DNA of 64,000 nucleotides from Icerya purchasi (lineage: Eukaryota > Arthropoda > Insecta > Hemiptera > Monophlebidae), in assembly GCA_039619475.1 (NCBI GenBank), contig CM077115.1, positions 398,570,557 through 398,634,556 of the forward strand, in the 5' to 3' direction. Within the stretch, counting starts at the first letter, position 1; each line of letters starts with the position of its first letter. The notes beneath the pieces are model-generated. The model ran no database searches. It was not told where the DNA came from and was given only the letters and a program-made list of their open reading frames with translations. Position numbers and translations under genes: made by a program. Of this stretch, positions 46,640-59,214 are shown piece after piece.

Positions 46640-49250
46640 GCTTTTTTTTTTTCTCTTCTATTTCTCATTCGATACTATTCATGATAGTTTTTTCCATAGT
46701 GTGGACCAGCAGCTTATTCGCTGCTAAAAGATATGGCAGCAAATATTTCCCCTTGATACTGTTCAAATTATTTGTTTATGTGAGATTTGTATACTGCCCA
46801 GTCGATCCTCCTATTTATAACAGTGTTTTGTAAATTTTTACCCGTGTTACGTTTTAAATTTGCCCTGCGTGTGGTAGTTTAATAATTATTGGGTGCTGAT
46901 CATTTCTCAAAGTATCCGGATATATTTTATAATTAACAACAGTTCCAATTCAAGATGGACAAAATTCCGAAAAGTAATACAAACACGGTCTATTTTCAGA
47001 ATTTTACAAAGGTTGCATTTCCTCGAAATTTTATTTATCATTAAACGTGGTAATTATTATTCCGAAAGAGATTTATCAAGTTGCTGGTTGCACTTTTTCG
47101 CATAAGACGGAGAGGAGGATACAGATTTATAAAATAAGCGTTCGAAACCGACTATTTAATAGAGGGGACACTTCAGAGAGGAAGGGAGATTTAATTGAAA
47201 ACGGATACGGAAGTTATTACGCATCCCCACCGGAAATGTGTGTACCGTCTCGGATGCCGGTTCAGGCAGAAACAGAAAAACAGGATATTGCGCAAAGCTT
47301 AGAGCCACACTTATTGTCTCCGATCTCCTCTCCTAGTCTCCGCACCTACTCTTTTCGAAACTAAGGTCCACCACCACCACCATCACCAAGAGAAACATGC
47401 CATCTTTTATTGCGCAGCAAGAGGTTCACACTCCATCGTGATAGGAAAATTCTCGTCTTTGGAATTCTTTCTGCTACCATCATATCCACTGCAATCCACT
47501 GTGCTTTTGGAAACTTACCCGAACTTCTCAAGTAACACAACCCTGCAGAAAGGCGATGTCTGAGAAAAACACAACTTTTCGAAAATGATTTTCTTCTCGA
47601 TTCGGTACAAAAGCAGCCTGATGATGATACTAAGGTTTTTCTTCTTTTCTTTTTTTTCCTTCTCTTTCTCTCTATTACATTTAAATTATTTACATTCGTA
47701 ATATAGCGGACGACCACCAATGCCGATTACGAAACAATTCCAATTGATACATCTGAAAAATATTACCGTCCGTTTTATTGTCAGCTTTAATTTCTTAGCG
47801 GAACAAACGTCATTCGGAAGTATTCATATCAAATTGATGATGACCATCTAATTTGCATCTGAACTGTTTTCGTTTATTTTCTTTCTTATGACGTCTTTAG
47901 CACTTTTCAATCTTTTGCAATTTGCTTTTCCAATTGACCTAACCATTCCGGAAAACCTTTTCTTTCCCCTTTCATTCCCTTTGTAAGTAAAAACTGATAA
48001 TTACGCTTAATCATAAAATTACCGAAAAATCAATAATAGAAAAGAAAGAAAATAGCTTTTTTAATCGTTTAATTTATTAATTACGCTATGCAACAATTCT
48101 AATTAGAGGCTAAATCCGAGGAAATAGATTGACTACAATTACAGAATGAACAAAATATTTTGCCACTTACACCTCTAAACTACGATTTTCCCTACAAACC
48201 GTAGCGTCATTTAACATTTCTTCCGAAGGCTAACACGCTTATTGTTTTGTAATCAATAATGTCCTCATCACATTTGGCGAGTCTCCTATGAAGCAACCGG
48301 GAAGAAATGGAAATAGTTGTCTCAATTCTTAAGCGATTATTTTGGACAAAATAAGAGAACAGGCAAAAAACTGCAGCCCAAAATATCACTTTCCTACAGG
48401 AAAACGTAATTAACCGTTTCGGTAATCCAAAGTTAATTCGCCGGCAAAGTTCCATTTGAATTGTTTAATGCCTTTTTTTTTCTTTTTTTTTTCGTCTTTA
48501 AAAGTTATTTTGCTTTCTGTAATAACTTTTATTACGCAAATTTTAAACGCTTCGTCTCTTATCCTTCAACTGCAATTAAAAATCGACGAGTTGATTTTCG
48601 GATTCCTCCTCTGCGCACGTGTAGGACTCTCCACTCTCTCTGTCTTTTATTCTTTTTCTCGAAATAAAGACCGAAAGGTTTTTCTTAATAGTGTTGTCAC
48701 TTGTACTGAGCTCTAAAACAAAAAAAAAAAAAAAAAAAAAGAAATAAAATGAAACAACTAAAAAACGTAAAAATGCGGAAACATAAAGGATAACATTTGT
48801 AAGAATAAAAAAAAGCAGCGGGAATGCTTGGTCGCGTGTAACGAGCCCGACTAGGGGAGAAAAGAGATACGCGGTAGACATCTTAATGTTAATGAAGCTC
48901 TTGAGAGAGGAAAAAATCGCCAACTCGGACTGAAAGAAAAACGAATAAGCCCACTGCGACTGCGTCATTTACTTCAACAGCGAATTTATGTTGCAAGCAG
49001 ATGTTTCCTTTTATTCGCTCCGGTATTCATTCGCGCGCCGTTCTCCCTTTATTTCAGCCACGAGAAATATTTAAATATAAAATCCGAAAAACAGCTTAAC
49101 AAAGTGTACCCGCGAGTTTATTTTAAAAAGCAACGGCATTAGTGAACGAAAATGAATTTACCAGTAAAATTCACTGCGTCGATAACACTATAACCGAACA
49201 CTAAATAAATAGCAACATTTCTATACCCCCCCGTACCCCGTACCCCACAG
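46640..49250. other. No recognisable gene
   Basis: Open frames (for example 47047-47364 plus and 47361-47720 minus) lack motifs. A-run at 48719-48741. A short CCCCGTA repeat lies at 49227-49248. Confidence 0.5.
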
Positions 49251-49279
49251 GTACAACGCGTTTCGGTCACCAGGTCCGT
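49251..49279 (-). other. Hammerhead-core-like motif relic
   Basis: Minus strand: CCTGGTGACCGAAACGCGTT. CTGGTGA is one base from the CUGAUGA core and is followed by GAAAC, but the stem II between them is too short for a normal ribozyme. Confidence 0.3.
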
Positions 49280-49312
49280 ATGAAGTTTCTCATTCGACGC
49301 TGCGCAGACTAT

Positions 49313-49412
49313 TTTATTTATTTATTTATTTTACGTGTCATATGCAGCAACTTAGGCTAGAGACGGAAAGCAAGGAAAAAAAGAAGAAAATAATAAAGAG
49401 AAATTAACAAAG
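49313..49412 (-). mobile_element. 3' end of a second, antisense family A copy
   Basis: TTATTTATTTATTTTACGTG (the tail and terminus in reverse) is followed by CAGCAACTTAGGCTAGAGAC and GAGAAATTAACAAAG, matching the reverse complement of 37025-37150. The remainder of this copy resumes at about 50830, beyond a 1.4-kb insertion. Confidence 0.85.
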
Positions 49413-50425
49413 ACTAGCTGACCCGTGCGAATATATTTCGCATAATATCGTAATAATAAACAGCAAATAGTAAAATATAATTTTTGAAGCTCTTCACAAA
49501 CTTTAATGGGCTCTAACTGAAACTTTCCTTTGTGGCAACATAATATGTTCGATGAATTGTTAATGAACTCCTCTGCGAATAGTTTTGCAGCGCAGTGTGC
49601 GCATTTTTTGTTTTTGAACTTCGATTACCTTTAGGAAAAAGACGGGCAGAATAATATGTTTTCGGAAGATTATACAATTGTCTATTTGCACTAATATGTT
49701 GATGGAGGTTAAGGTTGGTAAGACACAACGTTGTTATCTTGCAGTAACTGTTGCCTGAATCTAAGCCTGCGATTGCGCTAATCTTATCTTTTTTTCTGAA
49801 GTTGAAGTTGTCTTTGTTCATCGCTTCTGGAATTTCTCCTGCTGCCATCTGTGATAGGTTCTAATTGTGTTTGTACACCCTCTGGTTCGAAGTCTTCCTC
49901 CACCGGTTGTGTCCTTCGGCGTTATACGTGAGTTTATAATAAGAATTTATAACAATTTATAACAATGACCTGAAATACAGAAGATAGAAATTAATGTCTA
50001 TTTAACATTTACGGGTGATGCAAATGTAATTACCTGATTTAATTCATCGCATTGATTTACGAATAAAAGTTAATTTAATTTATATACTTATTTATTCGCA
50101 ATATTATTTAGGTGATAGATAACATTTACGCTGTAATGTTAATTGAACAGACTGAATTTATTAATAAAGGACTTTGCTTTACTTATTTCCACTTTATTAT
50201 GCTGTTTATACTTATTTCCATACTATACTATACTATTTGCTGTTTATTATTACGATATTATGCGAAATATTCGCACGGGTCAGCTAGTAATAATTTATAC
50301 GAATTTATAACAATGACCTGAAACACAGAAGATAGAAATTAATTTCTATTTAACATTTACGGGTGATGCAAAAATAATTACCTGGTTTAATTCATTGTAT
50401 CGATTTACGAATAAAAGTCGATTTA

Positions 50426-50492
<67 letters not shown>

Positions 50493-50829
50493 TTTATCGC
50501 TATATTATTTAGTTGACAGATAATACTTGCGCTGTAATGTATTGTAATAAAGACTTTGCTTTACTTATTTCCACATTATTATACTATTTGCTGTTTATTA
50601 TTACGCGGCTAGTAATAATTTATAAGAATTATTTAGCTGATAGAATGTTAGGATTAACATTAAATTTGTTTAATTCATTTTTTTTTTATGAAAACATTAA
50701 TTTTAAAAAATATGATTATTTTTCGTCAATAGCGAGAAACATAAGCTTTAAAATCACGTTTGATTCATTAATTTTGATGAATAATTAAAGAAGATATGGC
50801 AGGAAAAAACAACTTTTAGAAATAATATA
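49413..50829. mobile_element. Composite repeat-rich insertion splitting the antisense family A copy
   Basis: Begins with ACTAGCTGACCCGTGCGAA. The left 60 bp (49413-49472) recur inverted at 50231-50288, differing only by a 2-bp TA indel. Two direct repeats of about 348 bp offset follow each other (49954-50301 and 50302 to about 50618), sharing ATTTATAACAATGACCTGAA, AACATTTACGGGTGATGCAA and GACTTTGCTTTACTTATTTC. In the second unit a (TA)n tract (50429-50490) has expanded and the inverted module is cut short. A minus frame at 49513-49848 (111 codons) is open but unrecognised. Class is uncertain. Confidence 0.7.
50429..50490. repeat. (TA)n microsatellite
   Basis: About 62 bp of TA units inside the second direct repeat unit; the first unit has only TATATACTTATTTATTC here. 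Confidence 0.95.
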
Positions 50830-51255
50830 TATATATATATTGATTAACAAAATTAAAACAGCTCTTTAGCAAATTAGAATATTTTAGAAATTGAAATAAT
50901 CGATTAAGCTCAGTTTCTTCATCGCACAACAAATCCTTTAAATTCGGTGGTATTCCGCACTGTTTCGGACAATGTTCATAAACTGTACGTTTAATCAGTG
51001 AACATCGACGGTTAACTGACAATCACATGTCTGGGGCATGGCGGCATTCTTTATTTAATAGATACGCGTGTGTAAGGCGAGTGTGGCCAAGTCGCAGTCT
51101 GCATAATAACGTTACCTCCTGTTTTCTGCTTTCTCCACTTGAGGAAAGTCATGGGGTTTCGTGGACGATTTTATGGAGCGTAATTTATTTTCTGAAGGTA
51201 AATTTTGCCAATCGCGTTGTTCCAGATGTTATTAAAATGGCGTTTAAGTGCACAG
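50830..51255 (-). pseudogene. C-terminal coding fragment of antisense family A copy
   Basis: The minus strand contains HFNNIWN, a shifted LRLGHTR-type region near 51080, CDCQLTV, and PPNLKDLLCDEETELNRLFQ followed by FLKYSNLLK, closely matching the end of the protein at 36630-37010 (LPSNLKDLLCDEETVLNQLF). Several frameshifts are present. The copy begins near 51255 by truncation. Confidence 0.87.
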
Positions 51256-51259
51256 ACTA

Positions 51260-52489
51260 ATATATTGCTAATATCAAATAAGTAGTGTCAAATGGGAACT
51301 TAATTGATGCGTTTTCAGATTTTTCACCTGTCAGAAAAAGCATAATAACACTTCCAGAAGCAACCATTAGAAAAAACTTAAAATAAATAAAAGCAGGAAA
51401 TTTGTTCATCAGTTATTACATACTACTTTTGTGTACCGCAAGAAAAAAGAAAAAAAGAAAAGATTGGACGTGTAATTTTACTGACCAGTAACTAACAACG
51501 GCGGCAGTGAAATAAAAAATACACCGAGTAAGTTATTACAAAGAGCGGTGGTGTTAATATTGTCAACAAAACGTCAGTTTCGGAAAATTATGGGCCCTCG
51601 AGAACATTTTTCACACTGATGAATATAATACCGAAACAGTCGAACGCGATAAAGAACGGGAAAATAAAAAAAATTCCATTGCCGAACCAATAAGAGATCA
51701 TTCTATCCCATTTCTAACGCTGTTTTTAGCTAAACATTATCATCCTGGTCAGTTGAAGAAAAATGTATAAAATAAAGTGACAATGTTTCCCTTGTGGCGA
51801 AAGGAAAGATTAGTGTGACTGCCAGCAGAAACATATTTGTAAAAGCGTAGGAAAACGGATAATATTGCGCTAGTGCTGGTTTTAAATAATCCTCCGCTAG
51901 TTACGCATGTATTTTCTTCATGTTTAGGTTGATTGCATGTACATATATTTCGTTTTACTGAAAACTTTGTACATTACTGAGAAAGTATTATCGGCTTCCG
52001 AAGATGATCAACCTGTTTTTTCCACTTTTACTTAAACATCACTACTGCTTCCTTCTGCCGATAGACACTATTCGGGTGAAACATTTTTTTGCAAAATCTT
52101 TGTAAACCGCTTTTAGCGTCTTGGACAGGAAAATAATAGATGGTCGGTATGAGGGATGGTAGAAAAAAAAAAAAAAAAATCGGCCAACGTTAGTAACATT
52201 TACATTTCTTGCGGGAAGCATCTGAAAATTACGTGGTTCCGTCGTTTAATTTAAAAGTGTATCATTAGAGCACTGTTCTGTAAATTAATTTTATTCGCTA
52301 ACCGATCAAATTTCCAAACTAAAACAATTAAAACTGCTAGAGGTATCCATTCGGTGATTAGTTATTGTTTTGAAAGTAAAATTATTCTACCAAAGCGAAT
52401 TGTACAATTTTTACCGTTAAAGGATTTTATCAGTGTGTATTTTCCTGAGTGTTCAGCATGGCACATGTAAACACTGAACGTAAACACAG

Positions 52490-52520
<31 letters not shown>

Positions 52521-54300
52521 GTTATTACGGAATGGGAGGCTTGTTGTTCGGATTTAAATTAAACGTCCGGCGCATCGACAAATTCGCCCTCGAGATATTT
52601 TCAGTTGGCTTGGTTGACGTCTTTAAAAATTACCTAATGGACGAAATCACACGAACGATTCTGTTGATTAAAAGAGACTCGAAATCTTTCCGTCTCCGTT
52701 CGAAACGTTTATGTGTACGACGGACGGAATTGGAAGCCTTTTTACCGGTTGATAAAGCCGGATAAACATTTATTTCATCCGCGGTATACAGGTCGGATAT
52801 TATCCTCCTTTTTTTCCTTTGAAATAAATTTAAAATGAAACATAACAAAACCAAATTATTGTTAGCCAACTCTATACGGCGGCATAGTTAGTTAAGCTGA
52901 GCTTTTCGTTCAGGGAGGATATCTCACTTGCGCACAATTTGCAAAAAATTCACTCGCACCGGATTGATGTATCGCCGGGGGGGGGGGGCACAAAATGTTT
53001 TGTTTTGAAGCTCTCTTTGATTTTATTTTCGACAAATATTCTTCAATTTCAGATAATTCTTTTCGCAGCATGACGGAAGCAGGAATGTTTACATTTATTT
53101 TCTAACTGCGCCTATAGATAAGCAATTAACAACGACGAATTTTTAACAATTTTATGCTATAAATAACGCATGGTTTTTCAGTTTAATTCTGATGACGAAA
53201 AACCGAGCTATCTGCAACCAACGGATACCGATAGAATCGTTTTTAAATTTCGAGTGTTAAGTATTACGAAACGAGATTATGTTCAGTCAGTGATTCAGGG
53301 CCGTCGTCTAGCAGTGCCGTTGGCGCCTTCAATGGTTGACGCCGCCACTGATTAAGCACTGCGTACAATATAAAGCGTTTTTGATTGTCTCGATGAAAAT
53401 TTTGAGACTCGACTAGCAAAGCGCGCACTCAAATGGCAAAAAGCGTAAATTAGTGTGTAACCTCGTGATCGGGGAGGGTCATGGCCGAGTTTCTCAAAGA
53501 TTATCGACTTACTTTCTCCCGGCAATGATGTAAATCGACTGCAAGACGATTTAGGAGCGTCAAGTTTCCAATCAATCTAGGTTGTATACGTTCCCGCGTA
53601 CACCGACCCCTGTTCGTATAGTAAACTTAAACATGCCCCGGATGGTGTATATATACAATACAATTTCAGAGGTCCGAGACATCCGTCAGTTCTTAAATTA
53701 TACCGCTGCTTTATAATACTAAGCTGTTTCAAAAATGATTGTCTAGTAGTCTCAGTGATGTTCATCAGTCTACTCACGTACGGTACGGACCGATGTACTT
53801 CCGGATGAACGACGAATCATTAAAATCGGCCCACATGAGTTTGCGCGACAAGCGCACGAAAAAAACATACGCGAAAGACGGTAAAAATACACCTAAATAT
53901 TCGATTTTTAATTAAAATATAAATATAGAGTAATCGATGTAAGAATATTAAAGTCAAACGAGTAACACAATTAAATTATCTTAATTGAAATTGGTACATA
54001 AATCCGACAATGTAATCTTTACTAAGATAAAAGAGGTGATGTCGCTCACCGAGGAACTGTTTGTTGCGATGTTTACGAAGTTGTCCGCGCCTGCATAATA
54101 CTTTAGCTTTAAATAGCGCGTTCCTTTTAGTGATATGAAAATACTTGGAATGTCTGGGATTTGTTTAAATCTGAAAGTCAGCATTGTCAAACAATGCTGG
54201 CTCTCTGGCTCGACACGAGAACCCCGCTGATAGTGTTTAGCATTTACCACCCGCAATGCACCTATTCTAAATATATTTGATGTTTTATCCGATTCTAACA
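51260..54300. other. No recognisable gene; one dinucleotide repeat
   Basis: (TG)n at 52490-52517 and a G12 run at 52977-52988. Frames at 52490-52765 plus and 53981-54301 minus show no known motif. Confidence 0.5.
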
Positions 54301-54309
54301 ATTGTTCTG

Positions 54310-54659
54310 TCTCTTCAACCTAGTCTTCCTGCTCTGTTTCCTTCACTTTATCGCTCTGTTGTTGTCTCCATTATTCGTCTGCGCTTCTATTATTTTCTTC
54401 TTGTTTTCGTTTTTCGTTGCTTTCCTCTCCATATTGTCCTCTCGAGATGCTGACCGTGTATTTATTAAGTGTTTATCTCTTTCAGTCGAGCGTTCTGCTT
54501 TCTATTCTAATTTGTTGTGATATTCCTATCTCCTTCTCCACACATTTTTTCTATTATATTTGATACTGTATCAAGATATAACTGATTCATTTCCCTTTCT
54601 AATTGATTCTCGGTAAAGGTACCTGATTGACGACCCCGCTCTCAAAAAAAAAAAAAAAA
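54310..54659 (+). pseudogene. Plus-strand relic of family alpha with poly-A tail
   Basis: The plus frame ends DADRVFIKCLSLSVERSAFY then SNLL, closely matching DANHIFLECPSLSVERGILY in alpha copy 1. A TGACG..CCC block precedes the A-run 54644-54659, as in the other alpha 3' ends. Upstream sequence (54302-54440) is T/C-rich and decayed. It is the only alpha copy in the opposite orientation. Confidence 0.78.
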
Positions 54660-54968
54660 TCCACTGCCAAAGTGGAAAATAATTTTAATAAACTAAACTA
54701 GTTAAATACTCGTATTTTAACTGAAGCAGCCAGAAAAACTGATTAATATTCAGGTAATGTTTGATTACTTTCCCATATGCTGTTTCATCAGAATGTAATA
54801 AGAATTATATATCCACTTATGTGAATATAATTCGTTCACCAAAATGCGTTTCAGTGATTAATACTACATTTAGTTTATAAAAGTGCTTAATAACATTTCA
54901 GTACTTTTACTGAGATTAAATAATACGGAAATAAACAATTACCAAAGTGCTATATTAATTATATAATT

Positions 54969-55060
54969 CAGACGCGTTTCGAAGCTTTCTAAGGCTTCAT
55001 GATAACGGGGATTATTACAAAACTATTGATCATGAAGAAACTTCGAAATCCATTCGAATT
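54969..55060. repeat. Inverted pair of hammerhead-core-like motifs
   Basis: On the minus strand (54970-55003) ATCATGA is followed by AGCCTTAGAAAGCTT and CGAAACGCGTCTGAATT. On the plus strand (55029-55060) ATCATGAAGAAACTTCGAAA is followed by TCCATTCGAATT. Each has a small GAAG/CTTC stem between ATGA and GAAA. They face away from each other across about 25 bp. Confidence 0.5.
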
Positions 55061-55064
55061 GTTT

Positions 55065-56998
55065 AAATATATTACTATTCGTATTTTAATAATTAATAGT
55101 TCAACTTCCTAACAATTTATGTGAAGTAGTCAATTTTTAGCAAAATCCTAAAGTGGTGCTTCCCGTTTTGTTGAAGAAAAATCTCTCTGTTTGTTCAGAT
55201 GTTTTTTATATTGATTTTAAAATCGTTTACTCAGTTGAAGAAACTTAAAACATGAGCCTAACATCTCCGAGATGTAGACTGTGATTTTTCTTCCTTTCGA
55301 TTTTGTTTTGACTCGGAAAGAGAATCATTTCTGTTATAGCTGGAGGGTAACTCTCGATTTTTAAATACGATCCTCGATTTAGTCTTAATTTTCCTTTCAG
55401 TAATTTCTTTACGCATTTAAAATCTCTTCTAATTTGCCGGATAAAATTGAAGGAGTATTTTTTTTTTTTTTTTTTTTTTTGTATTCAACACATATGATAC
55501 TAATCGGTATGGGCGCATACAGTAAGTTTTTGTATGCCCGTATCGATGATACCTTGTGCACTGCGAAGAGTGGTTTTGAAGAGAGTTTGACTAAAGTGGC
55601 TCGAGTGGAAAAGGGCTGAAGAGAAGAATATGTGTGACTAACCGGTAGGCTGGTTGTGAGCAGAAGAGGCATTGTTTTTCGAAGAAGGTAGTTAATATGG
55701 TCTTTGCGAAGTTAGATAATAAAAAAATTGTCTATGTTTAATATTTGGTTCAATTTATTTGCAGAAGTTTTGAGCTAAAACTGTCCGATCCCAATCTTGA
55801 TTTGAGAGGAAGGCTAAGTTGTGGAAAATTAATTCGCTAATAGCAAATGTACGAGAAGTGAATGCAGAGGAAGAACGGAATATCACAGAACGTGCGGCTC
55901 CATTAATCCCGAGAGACCTTGTTTTCTTTGCAGCCGAATCTCGAGAGGAGAGATTGATTTGGTTGGCCGGAAATAGTTTACCGAAGAGAGCTTCTAGAAC
56001 TGCTGGCCAATCAGTTATGATTAGGATTTTGTCGTAGACTGAAACACAGTTAAAGGGGTATTTCAGGCAGAAAAGCAACTTCGCGCCTATTATTGAATGC
56101 CGTTTAGACGTAAATTAGAAATGATATCCCGTTTAAGCGTTCGCCTTGATTCTTTTCGTGTTATTCGCGTTCCGTTTCTTACTAGTAAACGAATTTCGGT
56201 GTCCGTTTTGACTTCGTGAGGGAATCGAAAGATAAATCAATATTAAAAGGAAGTTTAGACCAAAATGAAGAACATGCAATCGGTGACGAGTTAGCCTTAA
56301 ATGTATTGAAATGGATATTACGGAGATTAATTCGTTTTTTAGTGATTTAGATATTGAACTATTAACAACCACACTCCAGCTTACTGAGAATTACACAGTT
56401 TTAAAAGTGTACAGAACGATATCGCGTTTGAAATTTTTTTTAAGAACTTAAAAATAAACATATCGATTTTACGCATTTTTATTTCGAAGGGGGAGTGGAT
56501 GCCATGTAAGTTTTTTTTTTTCCCCATCAGAAGTCAAGTCCAAGATAGAAACGCGGATGTTTGTAAACAAATTATGTACATATATATCGTAAATTTTAAT
56601 AAAACACATAAACCGCAAATACAATTAATTAATATACAACATTGATGACTAGTTTTGGTTTATAAAAACCATAATATAATTACAATTGAAAATTAATTTG
56701 AAAACAATAATAAAGAACATAAAGTAGTGTCGACCTTTCGATAAATGAATGATTAAAATATATAATATAAAAATAACGATAAAAAAGTACAATAAATTGC
56801 ACAAAAATGGCGAAATCAAAAATAAATGGATGAACAAATGCAACGTATATTTTAAATATTAAATAATAGATTTTGATTAGATAAAATTGTATGTTTATTA
56901 AATTACCTTTATATTTATTAACGTATAAGTTTTCTGCAAACGTTAGCATTTTCCCCTTTTTTCTTGTCCTAATTATTTTTAAATCTTCATCTATACTA

Positions 56999-57045
<47 letters not shown>

Positions 57046-58490
57046 ATATAATGTTTTTTTGTAATTAAATGTGCCAAAAATTTCGATTTTTCAATATATC
57101 CATACATATCTACGGGTGTATAATACATGCTCTCCTCTGTATACTTTTAAGTGTTTGCCCCCCCCCCCCCCTAAATATAAAAAATCTTTTGCAAGTGTTA
57201 CAGGTCAATTTATATATTCTTCATTATTATTTTCAAATTAATTTTTAATTGTAATTATGATACGATTACGGTTTTTTAAACCAGTCAGCAATATCATATA
57301 TTAATTAATTATGTTTTTGTGGTTTATATGTTTTATCAAAATTTATGGGAGCCATTGATAAATACGGTTAACGGAGGAATACTTTTTTTCCTGTTAAGGA
57401 TCAACGCAAAAGGAATTAGTCGAAGAAAAATATCGATTTCCGATTTTTATAATATTTCCCGGAAAACCGATGATAAGGGACGTATGCGGTCGTTGAAATG
57501 TTAGTCAACCCAAAAGTCTGCATTACGAGAATGTCGTCTACAGTATTTATGACGGAGAGTGTGGGTTTGGTGAACAACCTTCTGGGACAAACGGTTTTTT
57601 TCGGCTTTTATTTTAATCGGCTTTGAATAGGTTCACGCTATTTTGGCGGAAATTGTTCTATTACGACAAAAACCATGTGTAGGCATCGAATCGTGATATC
57701 GGTAATTCCGATCTAGTTAAGCCTGTTGATTAACCTGCAGCGCCGGACCTACTCGTAGGCCTTTTCAGTATTGAAAAATGTCGGAGAAAACGAACAAAAT
57801 GTGGCTGATTCGGCAAATCCCCCCCCCCGTGTTATCGAGTGGCTCCTTCCGGCCCTGTTTTTGACGAGAGGGACGGTAGTTGATTGTTTTTAAGATAGAT
57901 TATCAACCCGTTCTATTGGCCATTTTTCTAGTGTGTTTTTACGACTCCTCACTGATGATTTGTTACGGAACGATAATTATAATCTGTTGTGTCGTTATCA
58001 GATATTATTAACCGTTGCGTGTTTCTAACTTAGGTAGTAGGGATAATATTTTCTGTGGTCCACATTTAATTGTAAATACGAAGGTTGTATTTGATGCGAA
58101 CGGTAGGTTATAAAGCGAACGTAAACATCGATGATCGTGTCGCGCGATATTTTTGTACTCAAAGCGCAAGTTGAGATAACTTGTTGACGTCGCAGCGATG
58201 TTTCTTATCGTAGTTGTTGTGTTGTCACTGTTGTAAGAAAGTTTTCGGCGATTTATCAGCTAGCTAATCTAATCGAAATGAAGGCGCAGGGCAGTTTATA
58301 CAATCGTCGTGTTCACGGCAACGCGCTGCATAGAATTGTCGCTGTTATTTTCACCTCCATTATGGAACAAGTTTTGCCTACCGCTGGGGTACTCCGTGAA
58401 TTCTGAAGAACGGCAAATTTTCCGAGCAGTTCAACTGCTAATGATGAAATTTTTCGTACGCCTTTGGTGAACTTTCGTAAAAGTAACATC
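55065..58490. other. No recognisable gene
   Basis: T-run 55458-55480, (TA)n at about 57000-57050, C14 at 57158-57171 and C10 at 57819-57828. Frames 55409-55672 and 55755-56078 minus are open but unrecognised. CpG content rises beyond about 57600. Confidence 0.5.
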
Positions 58491-58499
58491 GGCAATGAA

Positions 58500-58856
58500 A
58501 AGAGCGAGAACAGAGAACGGGCGAGCGAAACGAGTTAAGACAAAGCGCGCAAATATTCATGGTGAGGAGCTTCTCGCAAAGTGGTCGCTGAACTGCTGAT
58601 CAGTGTGTGTTTTCGATGAACTCCACGACTCGCCTGTTCCGTATTGTAAACAAATTTATTTCGGCCGGGACTTATCGAAGCCGCTTGAACGCACTCGGCA
58701 CACACTTTCCTTATTTATAAGCAAATGTATTCTCGTGTTCGTCATTTAATGGAGCCATTTTTATACGAACTTCGCGCCGGTTAGTGTGACGACGTTGAGG
58801 TGAATGAAGGAGCCGCGACTGGCAGCTGTCTGCGTTTAAACCGACTCTTGAAAAAG
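58500..58856 (+). promoter_or_regulatory. Candidate promoter and non-coding first exon of an unknown host gene
   Basis: This block is richer in GC and CpG than its surroundings. It holds ATCAGTGTG at about 58599, similar to the arthropod initiator TCAGT, and ends with GACTCTTGAAAAAG followed by GTAAACATTT at 58857, a good 5' splice donor. No TATA box and no long frame. These are weak, common sequence features; I infer rather than see a gene. Confidence 0.2.
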
Positions 58857-59214
58857 GTAAACATTTACCTTCCTAATTTCTTTTTCTATTTTCTCCGTAT
58901 AATATCGTGTTACTAGCACCGGCCCCCTATCTATTTGTCCCGTGTTCCGCCGTATTTCCAATGGAAATAATTAATCTCGCATTATCGCGAACAATTTCGC
59001 TTTATTTTTCTATTTTTATACTATACGCTAGGCGCCTGCGTCTGAAAGATTTTATAAAGGAATATTTCATTTCGGCAAAGGCGGAAGAAATCACCCCCCC
59101 CCCTAAAAAATAAATAAAAAAGAAAGAGAGAAACAAGACTTTCGATCGGTTAATTAAAGCAGATGGAACGAACTTTCTGCGAAGTCATGATATAAAACTT
59201 GAACTATTTTAAGT

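Noticed and set aside
54980..55048. CTTCATGAT...ATCATGAAG as a simple hairpin terminator
   Set aside because: Better explained as two facing copies of the same ATCATGAAG motif; terminators of this type are bacterial.
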